The notes beneath the pieces are model-generated. The model did no database searches. It was not told where the DNA came from and saw only the letters and a program-made list of their open reading frames with translations. A program made the translations under genes and the position numbers. DNA of 64,000 nt from Thalassobius sp034670005 (GTDB lineage Bacteria > Pseudomonadota > Alphaproteobacteria > Rhodobacterales > Rhodobacteraceae), in the NCBI RefSeq assembly GCF_034670005.1, contig NZ_JAXMOH010000009.1, positions 62,001 through 126,000 of the forward strand. The letters are read 5' to 3'. Positions 36,112 through 44,400 of the stretch are shown here, one piece after another. The stretch's first letter is position 1. Each line of letters opens with the position of its first letter.

Positions 36112-37359
36112 ATGCACCTGAGCGATCTTGATATCATCGTGACCGCCCCACCCGCACCGGGCTGGGGCGGGCGCTATTGGATACTGATCAAGCTGACCAC
36201 ATCGAACGGGATCACCGGTTGGGGCGAATGCTATGCCAGTTCGGTCGGGCCCGAAGCGATGAAAGCAGTGATTGAGGACGTGTTCGAACGCCACATGGCG
36301 GGCGAAAATCCTGAAAATATCGAACTTATGTTTCGCCGCGCCTATTCGGCGGGATTCACGCAGCGCCCCGACCTGACCGTCATGGGGGCGTTTTCGGGGT
36401 TGGAAATCGCCTGTTGGGATATTTTAGGCAAGGCGCGGGATCGACCGGTCTGGGCCCTGCTGGGAGGGCGGGTGAACGACCGGCTGCGCGCCTATTCCTA
36501 TCTCTACCCGTTGCCACATCATGACCTGCCCGATTTCTGGAACTCGCCCGAACAGGCCGCCGAAAGCGCTATTGATCTGGTTGAGCGCGGCTATACAGCA
36601 GTGAAATTCGACCCGGCAGGGCCCTACACGATCCGTGGCGGCCACATGCCTGCGATGCGCGACATCGACCGTTCGGTCGCATTTTGCAAGGCGATCCGCG
36701 CAGCGGCAGGTGACAAAGCCGATCTTCTGTTCGGCACCCACGGGCAATTCAGCACCGACGGGGCGATCCGTTTGGCGAAGGCATTGGAACCCTTTGACCC
36801 GCTCTGGTTCGAGGAACCAGTGCCGCCCGACAACGTGACACAGATGGCGCAGGTCGCGGCAGCGACGTCGATCCCGGTGGCGACTGGTGAAAGGCTGTGC
36901 ACCAAGGCCGAATTCGCCACGGTTCTGCGCCACGGTGCGGCGCGGATACTGCAACCGGCTTTGGGTCGGGCCGGCGGACTTTGGGAAGCCAAGAAAATCG
37001 CCGCGATGGCCGAGGTCTATAACGCGCAGATTGCACCGCATCTTTATGCTGGCCCGGTGGAATGGGCAGCCAATATCAATCTTGCCGCTTCGATCCCCAA
37101 CCTGCTGATGATCGAAACAATCGAAACCCCGTTCCATGATGCGCTGATCGGTGGCGCGATCCGGGTCGAAAACGGCTACGTCATCCCGCCTGAGGCCCCC
37201 GGCCTGGGGATCTCTGTCGACGAGGCTCTGGCCCGCGAAAATGCCTATTCCGGCAGCAATCTGCACTTGGAAATGCAACAGAGCCCTTGTGCTTATCAGC
37301 AGGATAACCAATTTGAAGGCGGAGCCCCGACAACACGCCGCCGATCTCGCTCTTCATAA
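36112..37359 (+). CDS. Divergent mandelate racemase/muconate lactonizing (enolase superfamily) protein
   Basis: A 415-residue protein with the N-terminal capping domain and TIM-barrel landmarks of the enolase superfamily: GLEIACWDILGK, Lys165 in AVKFDP, metal-type Glu in WFEEP (234/235) and ATGE (260), and His310 in IAPHLYAGP. At the first expected metal ligand (D-x-H-G-R in gluconate/galactonate dehydratases) it reads G208-T-H-G-Q, and the QPD of the His-Asp dyad is QPA (283). This departs from standard sugar-acid dehydratases, so the reaction may differ or be lost. Coupled to the zinc dehydrogenase gene upstream. The C-terminus, rich in Arg/Ser, looks added. Confidence 0.8.
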   Translation: MHLSDLDIIVTAPPAPGWGGRYWILIKLTTSNGITGWGECYASSVGPEAMKAVIEDVFERHMAGENPENIELMFRRAYSAGFTQRPDLTVMGAFSGLEIACWDILGKARDRPVWALLGGRVNDRLRAYSYLYPLPHHDLPDFWNSPEQAAESAIDLVERGYTAVKFDPAGPYTIRGGHMPAMRDIDRSVAFCKAIRAAAGDKADLLFGTHGQFSTDGAIRLAKALEPFDPLWFEEPVPPDNVTQMAQVAAATSIPVATGERLCTKAEFATVLRHGAARILQPALGRAGGLWEAKKIAAMAEVYNAQIAPHLYAGPVEWAANINLAASIPNLLMIETIETPFHDALIGGAIRVENGYVIPPEAPGLGISVDEALARENAYSGSNLHLEMQQSPCAYQQDNQFEGGAPTTRRRSRSS

Positions 37360-37403
37360 AAATACATGCTAAGAAAGGCGGAAAATCGAGGAATGATCGA
37401 GAC

Positions 37404-37751
37404 GTGAACACTCAGACACCCCCCGCCCCGCCTTCAGAAATGGCCCGCAGCGCTGAAGCGGCTGCCGCGTATCTTAAAACTCTGGCCCATGAGGGGCGGC
37501 TGATGATCCTGTGCCATCTGGGATCGGGCGAAAAATCAGTGGGCGAGTTGGAAAGTCTGCTGGAAATCCGTCAGGCGGCCGTCAGTCAGATGCTGGCACG
37601 GCTGCGCGAAGAGGGTCTGGTGACGACCCGGCGAGAAGGCAAAACGATTTACTACTCGCTTGCGGATGAAAACACCTATGAGGTGATCAGCCTGCTTTAC
37701 CGGCTCTTCTGCGGCCCGGTCGACGCCGCCGATGGCAAAGTCAGCTGCTGA
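37404..37751 (+). CDS. ArsR-family regulator, BigR/SqrR-like persulfide sensor type
   Basis: A 115-residue winged-helix repressor. The DNA-reading helix is in IRQAAVSQMLARLREEGLV. Cys37 (RLMILCHLGSGEKSVGELE) and Cys103 (LYRLFCGP) sit where BigR and SqrR carry the cysteine pair that forms a polysulfide link with sulfide/persulfide stress. The start is GTG 37404 (an ATG at codon 13 is an alternative). Its usual targets (sqr, blh, rhodanese genes) are not next to it: it follows the enolase-superfamily gene by 44 bp and converges on a LysR gene. Confidence 0.85.
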   Translation: MNTQTPPAPPSEMARSAEAAAAYLKTLAHEGRLMILCHLGSGEKSVGELESLLEIRQAAVSQMLARLREEGLVTTRREGKTIYYSLADENTYEVISLLYRLFCGPVDAADGKVSC

Positions 37752-37807
37752 CGCTAAACGCCAAAAGTCAGGGCCATGACCAAAGCAACGCGCTTGCGCT
37801 GCAACCG

Positions 37808-38734
37808 TCATACCCGGTCCTGATTTAACTCGTCCGCAATTTCGCCCAACATTTTCCGCACCCATTTATACATCGCCGAATGATGCGTCCGTGAGGTCCA
37901 GTAAAGGTCAATGTCAAAGGGCGCGGGAAACGGGCATTCCCCGAACACCACCTGATCTCCATAAGCGCGCGCTGTACGCAGAGGAACCGTCGCAACCAGA
38001 TCGGTGCCGATCAGGATATCGGGCAAATTGGCCGGGCTTGGGACTTCCATGATCGAATTCAGCATCATCCCCGCCGCTTCGACCTCGACCAGATAGCGCG
38101 ATTGCCAATTGCCGCCATAAGTCACCACCACATGCGGAGCAGCAACAAATTCCCTGGCCGTCAACACCTTGCCTGCCAGCGGGTTATCTGGCGCCATAAC
38201 GCTGACATAGTGATCGCCGGCCAACCGCCGTCCATAGAACCCGCCTTCGGTGATCTGGACCGGCCCGATCAGCAGATCGCTTTCTCCGCGCGCCAACTGA
38301 TCCTTGCCTTGCACGGTCGAAGAGATGATGTCGAGCTTCAGGCCCGGCGCATTATCCCTCAGCCGCCGTACCAGCGGCGGCACCAAAATCACCCTTTCGT
38401 AGAAATTGCACGATATCGTGATGGTTGCCCGGGCATTGGCCGGATCGAATTCACGCGGTTCGGTCAGGGCGGCGAATTCATCCACCATCTGCCCCGCCGC
38501 CGCGACAATTTCATTGCAACGGTCGGTGGCGACAATGCCCGCCCCCTGACGTACGAAAAGAGGATCGCTGAACACGTTGCGCAGCCGGTCGATTGCATAG
38601 CTGATCGTGGACTGGTTCACCCCCAACGCTTCGGCCGCACGGGTAAAGGACCCATGGGCATGCACCAGCCGCAGCACTTTCAATGCTGCAAAATCCACGG
38701 TCATCGGATCACGGGATGCCACGGGAACCTCCAT
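37808..38734 (-). CDS. LysR-family transcriptional regulator
   Basis: LysR regulator of about 305 residues. The N-terminal HTH is ALKVLRLVHAHGSFTRAAEALGVNQSTISYAIDRL; the effector domain follows. Starts at ATG 38734, GTG 38722 (GGAGG five bases upstream, best supported) or ATG 38704 are possible. It is divergent from the cytochrome P450 gene across about 100 bp, the usual LysR layout, so it probably activates the P450/TRAP genes. Two TTGTCGA repeats lie in the gap. Confidence 0.9.
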   Translation of the reverse strand: MEVPVASRDPMTVDFAALKVLRLVHAHGSFTRAAEALGVNQSTISYAIDRLRNVFSDPLFVRQGAGIVATDRCNEIVAAAGQMVDEFAALTEPREFDPANARATITISCNFYERVILVPPLVRRLRDNAPGLKLDIISSTVQGKDQLARGESDLLIGPVQITEGGFYGRRLAGDHYVSVMAPDNPLAGKVLTAREFVAAPHVVVTYGGNWQSRYLVEVEAAGMMLNSIMEVPSPANLPDILIGTDLVATVPLRTARAYGDQVVFGECPFPAPFDIDLYWTSRTHHSAMYKWVRKMLGEIADELNQDRV

Positions 38735-38739
38735 CGAAT

Positions 38740-38776
38740 TTGTCGATGCAGTATATCAATTTCATCAGATTGTCGA
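38740..38776. promoter_or_regulatory. TTGTCGA direct repeats between the LysR gene and the P450 gene
   Basis: TTGTCGA at 38740-38746 and again at 38770-38776, 30 bp apart (about three turns), inside the divergent promoter region. Candidate LysR contact sites; no exact T-N11-A was found. Confidence 0.35.
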
Positions 38777-38830
38777 ATAGAACCCGCTCGCCTAAAGTCG
38801 CTATACCGTTGACGTTCTGGGGAGGGAACG

Positions 38831-40021
38831 ATGACCGCTGCGCTCGACAATTTCGCACCGATAGACGAATCGATCACGATTCAGCAACTCACGCTCGATC
38901 CCTATCCGATTTACAAGCGGCTGCGCGCAGAAGCGCCGGTTCTGCGGGTGAAATCTGTAGGCCGCACCCTGCTGACCAAGGCCGAAGACACCAAATACGT
39001 CAAGGACAACCCCGGTCTGTTCAGTTCGAACGATCCCGAAACGCCGATGGAACGTGCCTTCCGCGCTCATACCCTGATGCGTAAGGATGGCGAAGAACAT
39101 GCCCGCGAACGTGGCGCGATGGCCCCGTCCTTCAGCGCAAAGAACATCACGCAGTGCTGGACCCCGATCTATACCGAGATCGCCGAGCAATTCGTCAGCG
39201 CCCTGCCGCGCGGCGAGACGGTGGATCTGTTTCCGACACTGGCGGGCCCCTTTGCCGCGCGCACGCTGACCCGCCTGCTGGGCATTCCCGAGGCCAGCGA
39301 TGACGACATGCAGCGCTGGAGCCAGATTCTGATTGATGGCGCTGGCAATTTTGGCTGGGCGGACGAGTTATTCGCGCAATGCGATGCGGCCAATGACGAA
39401 ATGGACGCGCTGTTCGCACGGGCGGCGGACAAACACATCAAGGACCCGAACCAATCGGCCCTTTCGGTAATGCTGAACGCAGAAGATCCGATCCCGATGT
39501 CGCAGATATATGCCAACGTAAAAATTGCCATCGGCGGCGGCATCAACGAACCGCGCGACGCGCTGCTGACCATCATCTACGGACTACTAAGCAATCCCGA
39601 TCAGTTCGAGGCCTGCAAGACGGACGGACTGTGGCTGCAGGCGTTCGAAGAAGGTGTACGCTGGGTCGCGCCGATCCAAGTCTCGTCGCGCTTGGTGACC
39701 GAAGATACCGAGATACGTGGCAACCTCATTCCAAAGGGCGACACCGTCATGACCATTCAGGCGTCAGCCAATCATGACGAAGATCTTTATGAAGATGGAC
39801 ACCTGTACAACATCTTCCGCCTCAAGCAGCAACATCAGGCGTTCGGTAACGGACCGCATTTCTGTCAAGGCACCCATGTTGCGCGGCGGATGATTGCAAA
39901 TATCATGCTACCGATGCTGTTCGACCGGTTCCCCAACATGACCCTGCCTGATCCATCCAAAGTCGATTTCTACGGGTTCGGTTTCCGTGGGCCGCGCCAT
40001 CTGCCGGTGACGTTGAACTGA
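38831..40021 (+). CDS. Cytochrome P450 with unusual I-helix motif
   Basis: A 396-residue soluble bacterial P450. The haem loop is FGNGPHFCQG (338-347, Cys345 the iron ligand) and the ExxR motif is EGVR (274-277). In the I helix, where most P450s have A-G-x-(D/E)-T for oxygen activation, it has GGGINEPRD (235-243), with no Thr, so oxygen handling is likely different, as in some N-E-P type P450s. ATG at 38831 follows GGGGAGGGA. No ferredoxin or reductase partner is adjacent. Divergent from LysR and followed by a TRAP binding protein, so it probably oxidises an imported carboxylate or aromatic. Confidence 0.92.
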   Translation: MTAALDNFAPIDESITIQQLTLDPYPIYKRLRAEAPVLRVKSVGRTLLTKAEDTKYVKDNPGLFSSNDPETPMERAFRAHTLMRKDGEEHARERGAMAPSFSAKNITQCWTPIYTEIAEQFVSALPRGETVDLFPTLAGPFAARTLTRLLGIPEASDDDMQRWSQILIDGAGNFGWADELFAQCDAANDEMDALFARAADKHIKDPNQSALSVMLNAEDPIPMSQIYANVKIAIGGGINEPRDALLTIIYGLLSNPDQFEACKTDGLWLQAFEEGVRWVAPIQVSSRLVTEDTEIRGNLIPKGDTVMTIQASANHDEDLYEDGHLYNIFRLKQQHQAFGNGPHFCQGTHVARRMIANIMLPMLFDRFPNMTLPDPSKVDFYGFGFRGPRHLPVTLN

Positions 40022-40108
40022 TAATGTTCAGTCCCATCGGACAAAAGAGAGTATATATGACAGGCAACTAACGAGTTGGGCAAACCAACTTCATTCTTGG
40101 GAGGAAAA

Positions 40109-41146
40109 ATGAAAAAACGAACTCTGCTGAAAACAGCAACCGCTGCGGTGCTGGCCATGGGCCTGACGCCGGCAGCGGCATTTGCGCAGGACATTACCCT
40201 GACCCTGCACCAGTTTCTGCCGCCGCCTGCGACGGTTCCGAAACACATTCTGAAACCTTGGGCGAAGCGCGTCGAAGACCGCACCGGCGGCAAGTTGAAG
40301 ATTGAACATTACGACGCGATGTCGCTGGGTGGACGGCCACCGGATCTGATGGATCAGGCGATTGACGGTGTTGCTGACATCGTTATGACCGTTGTGGGAT
40401 ATACCCCCGGACGTTTTCCGCGTACCGAGGTGTTTGAACTGCCCTTCATGATGACCGACCCGGTCGCCACCGCGATGGCGTTTCAGGACATGGTCGAAAC
40501 CGACCTGCAAAACAGCGAATATGGCGAGGTCAAAGTGCTGGGTGCCTGGGTGCATGGTCCCGGTGTGATCCACACCAAGGATGGCGTGTCCAAGCTGGAA
40601 GACCTCGAAGGCAAGAAACTTCGCGGTCCGACCCGGGTGATCAACGACCTGTTGTCGGAACTGGGTGCAACTCCGGTGGGGATGCCGCTGCCTGCAATTC
40701 CCGAAGCGTTGTCCAAGGGCGTGATCGACGGAACCGTGATCCCGTGGGAAGTGACGCCAGCGATCAAGCTTGCGGAGCTGGTTCACAATCACACTGAATT
40801 TTCCGGTGAAGAAGCGCTCTATACAGCGACGATCGTCATGGTGATGAATCGGGACAAGTATGACAGCCTGCCCGAGGATATCCGCGCTGCAATCGATGCG
40901 GAATCCGGCATGGCTTTGTCCAAATTCGCAGCGGAAGTCATGTACGAGTATGATAAACCGGGACGCGATATCGCCGAGAAGGCGGGCAATACAATCGTCC
41001 AGCTGGACGCAGCCGAAGTCGCCCGTTTCAAGGAAAAAGCCCAACCAGTGATCGCCCGTTGGGTCGCCGATCTGGAAGGCAAGGGCATTGATGGTAATGC
41101 GCTAATCATGCAAGCAAAAGAGCTGATCAAGAAGCACGGCGGTTAA
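40109..41146 (+). CDS. TRAP transporter solute-binding protein (DctP family)
   Basis: About 345-residue periplasmic binding protein. It has a Sec signal (KKRTLLKTATAAVLAMGLTPAAAFA, cut before QDI) and a DctP-type body (TLHQFLPPPATVPKHILKPWAKRVEDRTGG, GVADIVMTVVGYTPGRFPRTEVFELPFM, LRGPTRVINDLL with the Arg that usually binds the ligand carboxylate). ATG at 40109 has GGGAGG at 40099-40104. The membrane subunits (DctQ and DctM) are not in the window, so the transporter is incomplete here. It follows the P450 gene, suggesting uptake of the P450 substrate. Confidence 0.9.
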   Translation: MKKRTLLKTATAAVLAMGLTPAAAFAQDITLTLHQFLPPPATVPKHILKPWAKRVEDRTGGKLKIEHYDAMSLGGRPPDLMDQAIDGVADIVMTVVGYTPGRFPRTEVFELPFMMTDPVATAMAFQDMVETDLQNSEYGEVKVLGAWVHGPGVIHTKDGVSKLEDLEGKKLRGPTRVINDLLSELGATPVGMPLPAIPEALSKGVIDGTVIPWEVTPAIKLAELVHNHTEFSGEEALYTATIVMVMNRDKYDSLPEDIRAAIDAESGMALSKFAAEVMYEYDKPGRDIAEKAGNTIVQLDAAEVARFKEKAQPVIARWVADLEGKGIDGNALIMQAKELIKKHGG

Positions 41147-41171
41147 TACTGCATTCCCTTTTAGTAGAGCT

Positions 41172-41206
41172 GAACAGCCGCCTCTTGGGGCGGCTGTTCT
41201 CGTTTT
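41172..41206 (+). terminator. Intrinsic terminator after the TRAP binding protein
   Basis: Perfect 11-bp stem GAACAGCCGCC (41172-41182) and GGCGGCTGTTC (41189-41199), loop TCTTGG, then TCGTTTT. A clear rho-independent terminator between dctP and modA. Confidence 0.9.
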
Positions 41207-41210
41207 GATT

Positions 41211-41224
41211 CGATAATAATATCG
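41211..41224. promoter_or_regulatory. CGATA-N4-TATCG palindrome upstream of modA
   Basis: Inverted repeat CGATA (41211-41215), spacer ATAA, TATCG (41220-41224), 37 bp before the modA ATG. It resembles the half-site of ModE/Mop-type molybdate boxes but is shorter than the classical element; a candidate repressor site for molybdate control. Confidence 0.4.
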
Positions 41225-41261
41225 CTTGCAAATTCCTGACTTTCGCCGGAGTTTCAGGAGC

Positions 41262-42014
41262 ATGAAACGATTGGTTTGCACTCTTGCGCTGATGTTGCTG
41301 CCCCTGCCCGGTCTGGCCGGACAGGTCAGCGTATTCGCCGCCGCCAGTCTGAAAACCGCGCTGACAGATGTCGCCACAAACTGGGAAGATCAGACCGGGC
41401 ATGATGTGACCCTGTCCTTTGCAGGCAGTTCGGCGTTGGCCCGGCAGATCGAAGCCGGTGCTCCGGCCGATGTGTTTATTTCGGCTAATACGGCATGGAT
41501 GGATCATCTGGAACAGCTAGGGTTGTTGCACCAAGGCAGCCGCGCCGATCTGTTGGGCAATCAGCTCGTGCTCATCGGCCCAGCCGGGGCCGCCCCGTTG
41601 GCTTTGGACGACGGGTTGGTCGACGCGCTGGACGGTGGGCATATGGCGATGGCGCTGTATCAGGCGGTTCCCGCCGGTATCTATGGCAAGGCCGCGCTGG
41701 AATTTCTGGGGCTTTGGTCCGAAATCGCGCCGCATGTGGCACAGGCCGATAATGTCCGCGCTGCGCTGGCCTTGGTCGCGCTTGGTGAAACACCGCTGGG
41801 CATCGTCTACAGAACCGATGCGCAGGCGGAACCGAAGGTGAGCGTCGTGGCAACCTTCCCCCAAAACAGTCATCCACCGATCACCTATCCGGTCGCGATG
41901 TTGGCCGACACCCGCAGCGACGACGCGCAATCGTTCCTCGACTACCTCAGCACGCCGGTTGCCAAGGCGATTTTCCAGCGCCACGGTTTTACCGACCCAC
42001 CGCAGTCCAATTGA
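41262..42014 (+). CDS. modA: Molybdate ABC transporter, substrate-binding protein
   Basis: A 250-residue periplasmic molybdate-binding protein. A short signal peptide (LVCTLALMLLPLPGLAG) is followed by the ModA signature VSVFAAASLKTAL and SFAGSSALARQIEAGAPADVFISA, with the oxyanion-binding Ser residues. ATG at 41262 follows GGAG (41249-41252) and AGGAG. First gene of modABC; TGA at 42012-42014, modB begins 10 bases on. Supplies molybdate for molybdenum-cofactor enzymes such as the one at the left edge of the window. Confidence 0.93.
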   Translation: MKRLVCTLALMLLPLPGLAGQVSVFAAASLKTALTDVATNWEDQTGHDVTLSFAGSSALARQIEAGAPADVFISANTAWMDHLEQLGLLHQGSRADLLGNQLVLIGPAGAAPLALDDGLVDALDGGHMAMALYQAVPAGIYGKAALEFLGLWSEIAPHVAQADNVRAALALVALGETPLGIVYRTDAQAEPKVSVVATFPQNSHPPITYPVAMLADTRSDDAQSFLDYLSTPVAKAIFQRHGFTDPPQSN

Positions 42015-42024
42015 CCTGCCTCAG

Positions 42025-42720
42025 ATGGATTTTCTGAGCCCCGAAGAATGGACCGCCGTTGCCTTGTCGCTACGGGTATCGCTCTGGGCCACTGTGGTGG
42101 CGTTGCCTTTGGCGATCTGGATAGCGGTCCTGCTGGCGCGGCGTGAATTCTGGGGCAAACAACTGCTCAACGGCATCGTGCATCTGCCGCTGATCCTGCC
42201 GCCAGTCGTCACCGGCTATATGCTGCTTTTGACCTTTGGACGCCGCGCGCCGGTGGGATCATGGCTGGCCGATACGCTGGGATTGGTATTCGCGTTCCGT
42301 TGGACCGGTGCGGCGCTGGCGGCTGGGATCATGGGGTTCCCGCTGATGGTGCGGGCGATCCGGCTGGCGCTGGAATCGGTCGATCCGAAACTGGAACAGG
42401 CCGCTGCGACCTTGGGCGCACCGCGTATCTGGGTGTTCGTGACGGTCACCTTGCCGCTGATCCTTCCGGGGATCATTGCCGGGGCGATCCTGGGATTTGC
42501 CAAGGCGATGGGGGAATTTGGCGCCACGATCACCTTCGTGTCTAACATCCCCGGCCAGACCCAGACCCTGCCTTCGGCGATCTATGCCTTCCTGCAGGTG
42601 CCGGGCGGTGAAGCTTCTGCCCTGCGTCTGGTGGCGGTGTCGGTCACCATCGCGATGGCGGCGCTGATCGGGTCCGAAATTCTGGCCCGCAGAGCAACGA
42701 AACGGATGATGGGCACATGA
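42025..42720 (+). CDS. modB: Molybdate ABC transporter, permease
   Basis: Permease of 231 residues with about five membrane segments. The cytoplasmic coupling loop lies at LEQAAATLGAPRIWVF, the EAA motif of ABC permeases, and the segment KAMGEFGATITFVSNIPGQTQTL is typical of ModB. ATG at 42025 (MDFLSPEEW) is used; the longer frame from 41959 lies inside modA. It overlaps modC by 4 bp (ATGA at 42717). Confidence 0.93.
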   Translation: MDFLSPEEWTAVALSLRVSLWATVVALPLAIWIAVLLARREFWGKQLLNGIVHLPLILPPVVTGYMLLLTFGRRAPVGSWLADTLGLVFAFRWTGAALAAGIMGFPLMVRAIRLALESVDPKLEQAAATLGAPRIWVFVTVTLPLILPGIIAGAILGFAKAMGEFGATITFVSNIPGQTQTLPSAIYAFLQVPGGEASALRLVAVSVTIAMAALIGSEILARRATKRMMGT

Positions 42721-43838
42721 GCCTGTCGATTTCCATACAGCACCGTTTCGAAGGCTTCACACTGGATACAAGTTTCGAAGCCCCCGCCGGTGTCACCGCC
42801 CTGTTCGGCAGTTCCGGATCGGGCAAGACCACGCTGGTCAATGCCGTTGCCGGTCTGTTGCGGACCGATCAGGCCCGGGTTCAGATCGGTGAGCGGGTGC
42901 TTTGCGACAGCGCAAAGGGGCTCTTCCTACCGCCGCATAAACGCCGCATCGGGTATGTATTCCAAGAGGGCCGGTTGTTCCCGCATCTGACGGTTCGGCA
43001 TAACCTGCGTTATGGCAGGTGGTTCTCCGGGCGGCGCGGTGACCGGACCGAAGAAGCCCGGGTGGTCGATATGCTGGGCATTGGCGATCTTCTCGACCGT
43101 CGTCCCGGCGCGCTATCGGGTGGGGAAAAGCAGCGCGTGGCAATCGGTCGGGCATTGCTGTCGCAACCACTTTTGTTGCTGATGGATGAACCGCTTGCCG
43201 CGCTAGACGAAGCGCGCAAAGCAGAAATCCTGCCCTATCTGGAACGGCTGCAGGACGAAACCGATATCCCGATCCTCTATGTCAGCCATTCGGTGGCCGA
43301 GGTTGCCCGTCTTGCCACAACTGTCGTGCTGTTGGACAAAGGCAAGCTGCTGAAAACCGGGCCGACCGCACAGGTGATGTCGGATCCGGCGCTGGCCCCG
43401 GCCTTCGGATTGCGCGAAGCGGGGTCGGTTCTGGCCGCCACCGTCACCGCACATCACGCCGATGGGCTGACCGAACTTATGGCCGCGGGCGGTCAGGTTT
43501 TCCTGCCGCGGATCGGTGTCGCGCCGGGCAACACCGTTCGACTGCGTATTCATGCCAATGACGTAATGCTGTCCCTTGATCGACCGGAACGGATTTCGGC
43601 GTTGAACGTATTGCCGTGCAAGGTGACCGCGATCCGCAGCGGCGGCGGCCCCGGCGCGATGGTGCAATTGAAAGCAGGTCAAGATCAGATACTGGCGCGC
43701 ATCACCAAACGATCCGCCACCCTGTTGGATCTGCACCCCGGGTCCGAGGTTTTTGCCATTGTCAAATCCGTCTCTGTCGCACAGGCCGATATCGGTGCAC
43801 GGGATCAGTCGATGGCAAAAAGTGATACCACAACCTGA
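42717..43838 (+). CDS. modC: Molybdate ABC transporter, ATP-binding protein
   Basis: A 373-residue ATPase. Walker A is GSSGSGKTTL, the ABC signature LSGGEKQRVAIGRALL, Walker B LLLMDEPLAALDEARK, and the switch His is in ILYVSHSVAEVA. A C-terminal Mop/TOBE domain (NTVRLRIHANDVML, then a second half) could bind oxyanion for feedback. The start overlaps the modB stop. The last 34 bp overlap the convergent DUF3237 gene. Confidence 0.94.
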   Translation: MSLSISIQHRFEGFTLDTSFEAPAGVTALFGSSGSGKTTLVNAVAGLLRTDQARVQIGERVLCDSAKGLFLPPHKRRIGYVFQEGRLFPHLTVRHNLRYGRWFSGRRGDRTEEARVVDMLGIGDLLDRRPGALSGGEKQRVAIGRALLSQPLLLLMDEPLAALDEARKAEILPYLERLQDETDIPILYVSHSVAEVARLATTVVLLDKGKLLKTGPTAQVMSDPALAPAFGLREAGSVLAATVTAHHADGLTELMAAGGQVFLPRIGVAPGNTVRLRIHANDVMLSLDRPERISALNVLPCKVTAIRSGGGPGAMVQLKAGQDQILARITKRSATLLDLHPGSEVFAIVKSVSVAQADIGARDQSMAKSDTTT

Positions 43839-44281
43839 CCGTCCTTGCGGGCACCGGTACCGACAAACAGGGTGCGGTTAACCCAGGCATAGCGCGGATC
43901 GCCGCTTTCCAACCTGGCATGGGTACGCATGTAATACGCACTCGGCGCAACCTCTTCGCCGCGGGCGATGGCGGCAATGACGTCATCGGGGCCGTGGCGA
44001 TAGCCGTAATTGCGGATTTCCACCACCGCACCGTCATCGGTTTCGATGGCATAGCGGGTGTCCAGTTCAGCCACGCCATTTGACCAGATCGTTTGCCAGT
44101 CGGCGCCGAGGTTCAGGATTTTTCCCGTTACTTCCGGACCTTCGACCCGGCCCCCAACAATCGGAATGATCCGCCGTTGTCCCGCCTGTCCGGCCCCCAT
44201 TTCGCGGATCGGATCGAGTTCCACAAACAGATCACAGACATGCCGCAGCCCCGGCCGCGCAAGCTTCGGTTGTTCGCTCAT
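43805..44281 (-). CDS. DUF3237 domain protein
   Basis: A 158-residue protein with the DUF3237 pattern (GRVEGPEVTGKILNLGADWQ, LDTRYAIETDDGAVVEIRNYGYRHG, YYMRTHARLESGDPRYAWVNRTLFVG). The family is a small beta-barrel found beside aromatic-catabolism genes in many proteobacteria; no biochemical role is settled. ATG at 44281 follows AGAGGAG. It is divergent from the feruloyl-CoA-synthase-like gene over about 119 bp of AT-rich DNA and converges on modC. Confidence 0.88.
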   Translation of the reverse strand: MSEQPKLARPGLRHVCDLFVELDPIREMGAGQAGQRRIIPIVGGRVEGPEVTGKILNLGADWQTIWSNGVAELDTRYAIETDDGAVVEIRNYGYRHGPDDVIAAIARGEEVAPSAYYMRTHARLESGDPRYAWVNRTLFVGTGARKDGQVVVSLFAID

Positions 44282-44400
44282 ATTGTAGACTCCTCTCTGC
44301 CAAACGGCTTGCTCGTCTTAGTGATAATAGTTATATTATATATCAATTATGGACTATGGCGAGTCTCTCGTTCCGCCATTTCCTGAGGGAGGATTAAGCA
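44282..44400. promoter_or_regulatory. AT-rich divergent promoter region with imperfect inverted repeats
   Basis: Between DUF3237 and the CoA ligase, bases 44318-44350 are strongly AT-rich, with TGATA (44322-44326) and TATCA (44341-44345) as opposite arms and ATAAT/ATTAT repeats between. This could be a MarR- or LysR-type operator plus -10 elements for both directions; no exact consensus recognised. Confidence 0.35.

Noticed and set aside
40074..40090. Small stem AGTTGG/CCAACT in the TRAP gene leader
   Set aside because: Six pairs only and away from the ribosome site; not distinct from chance.
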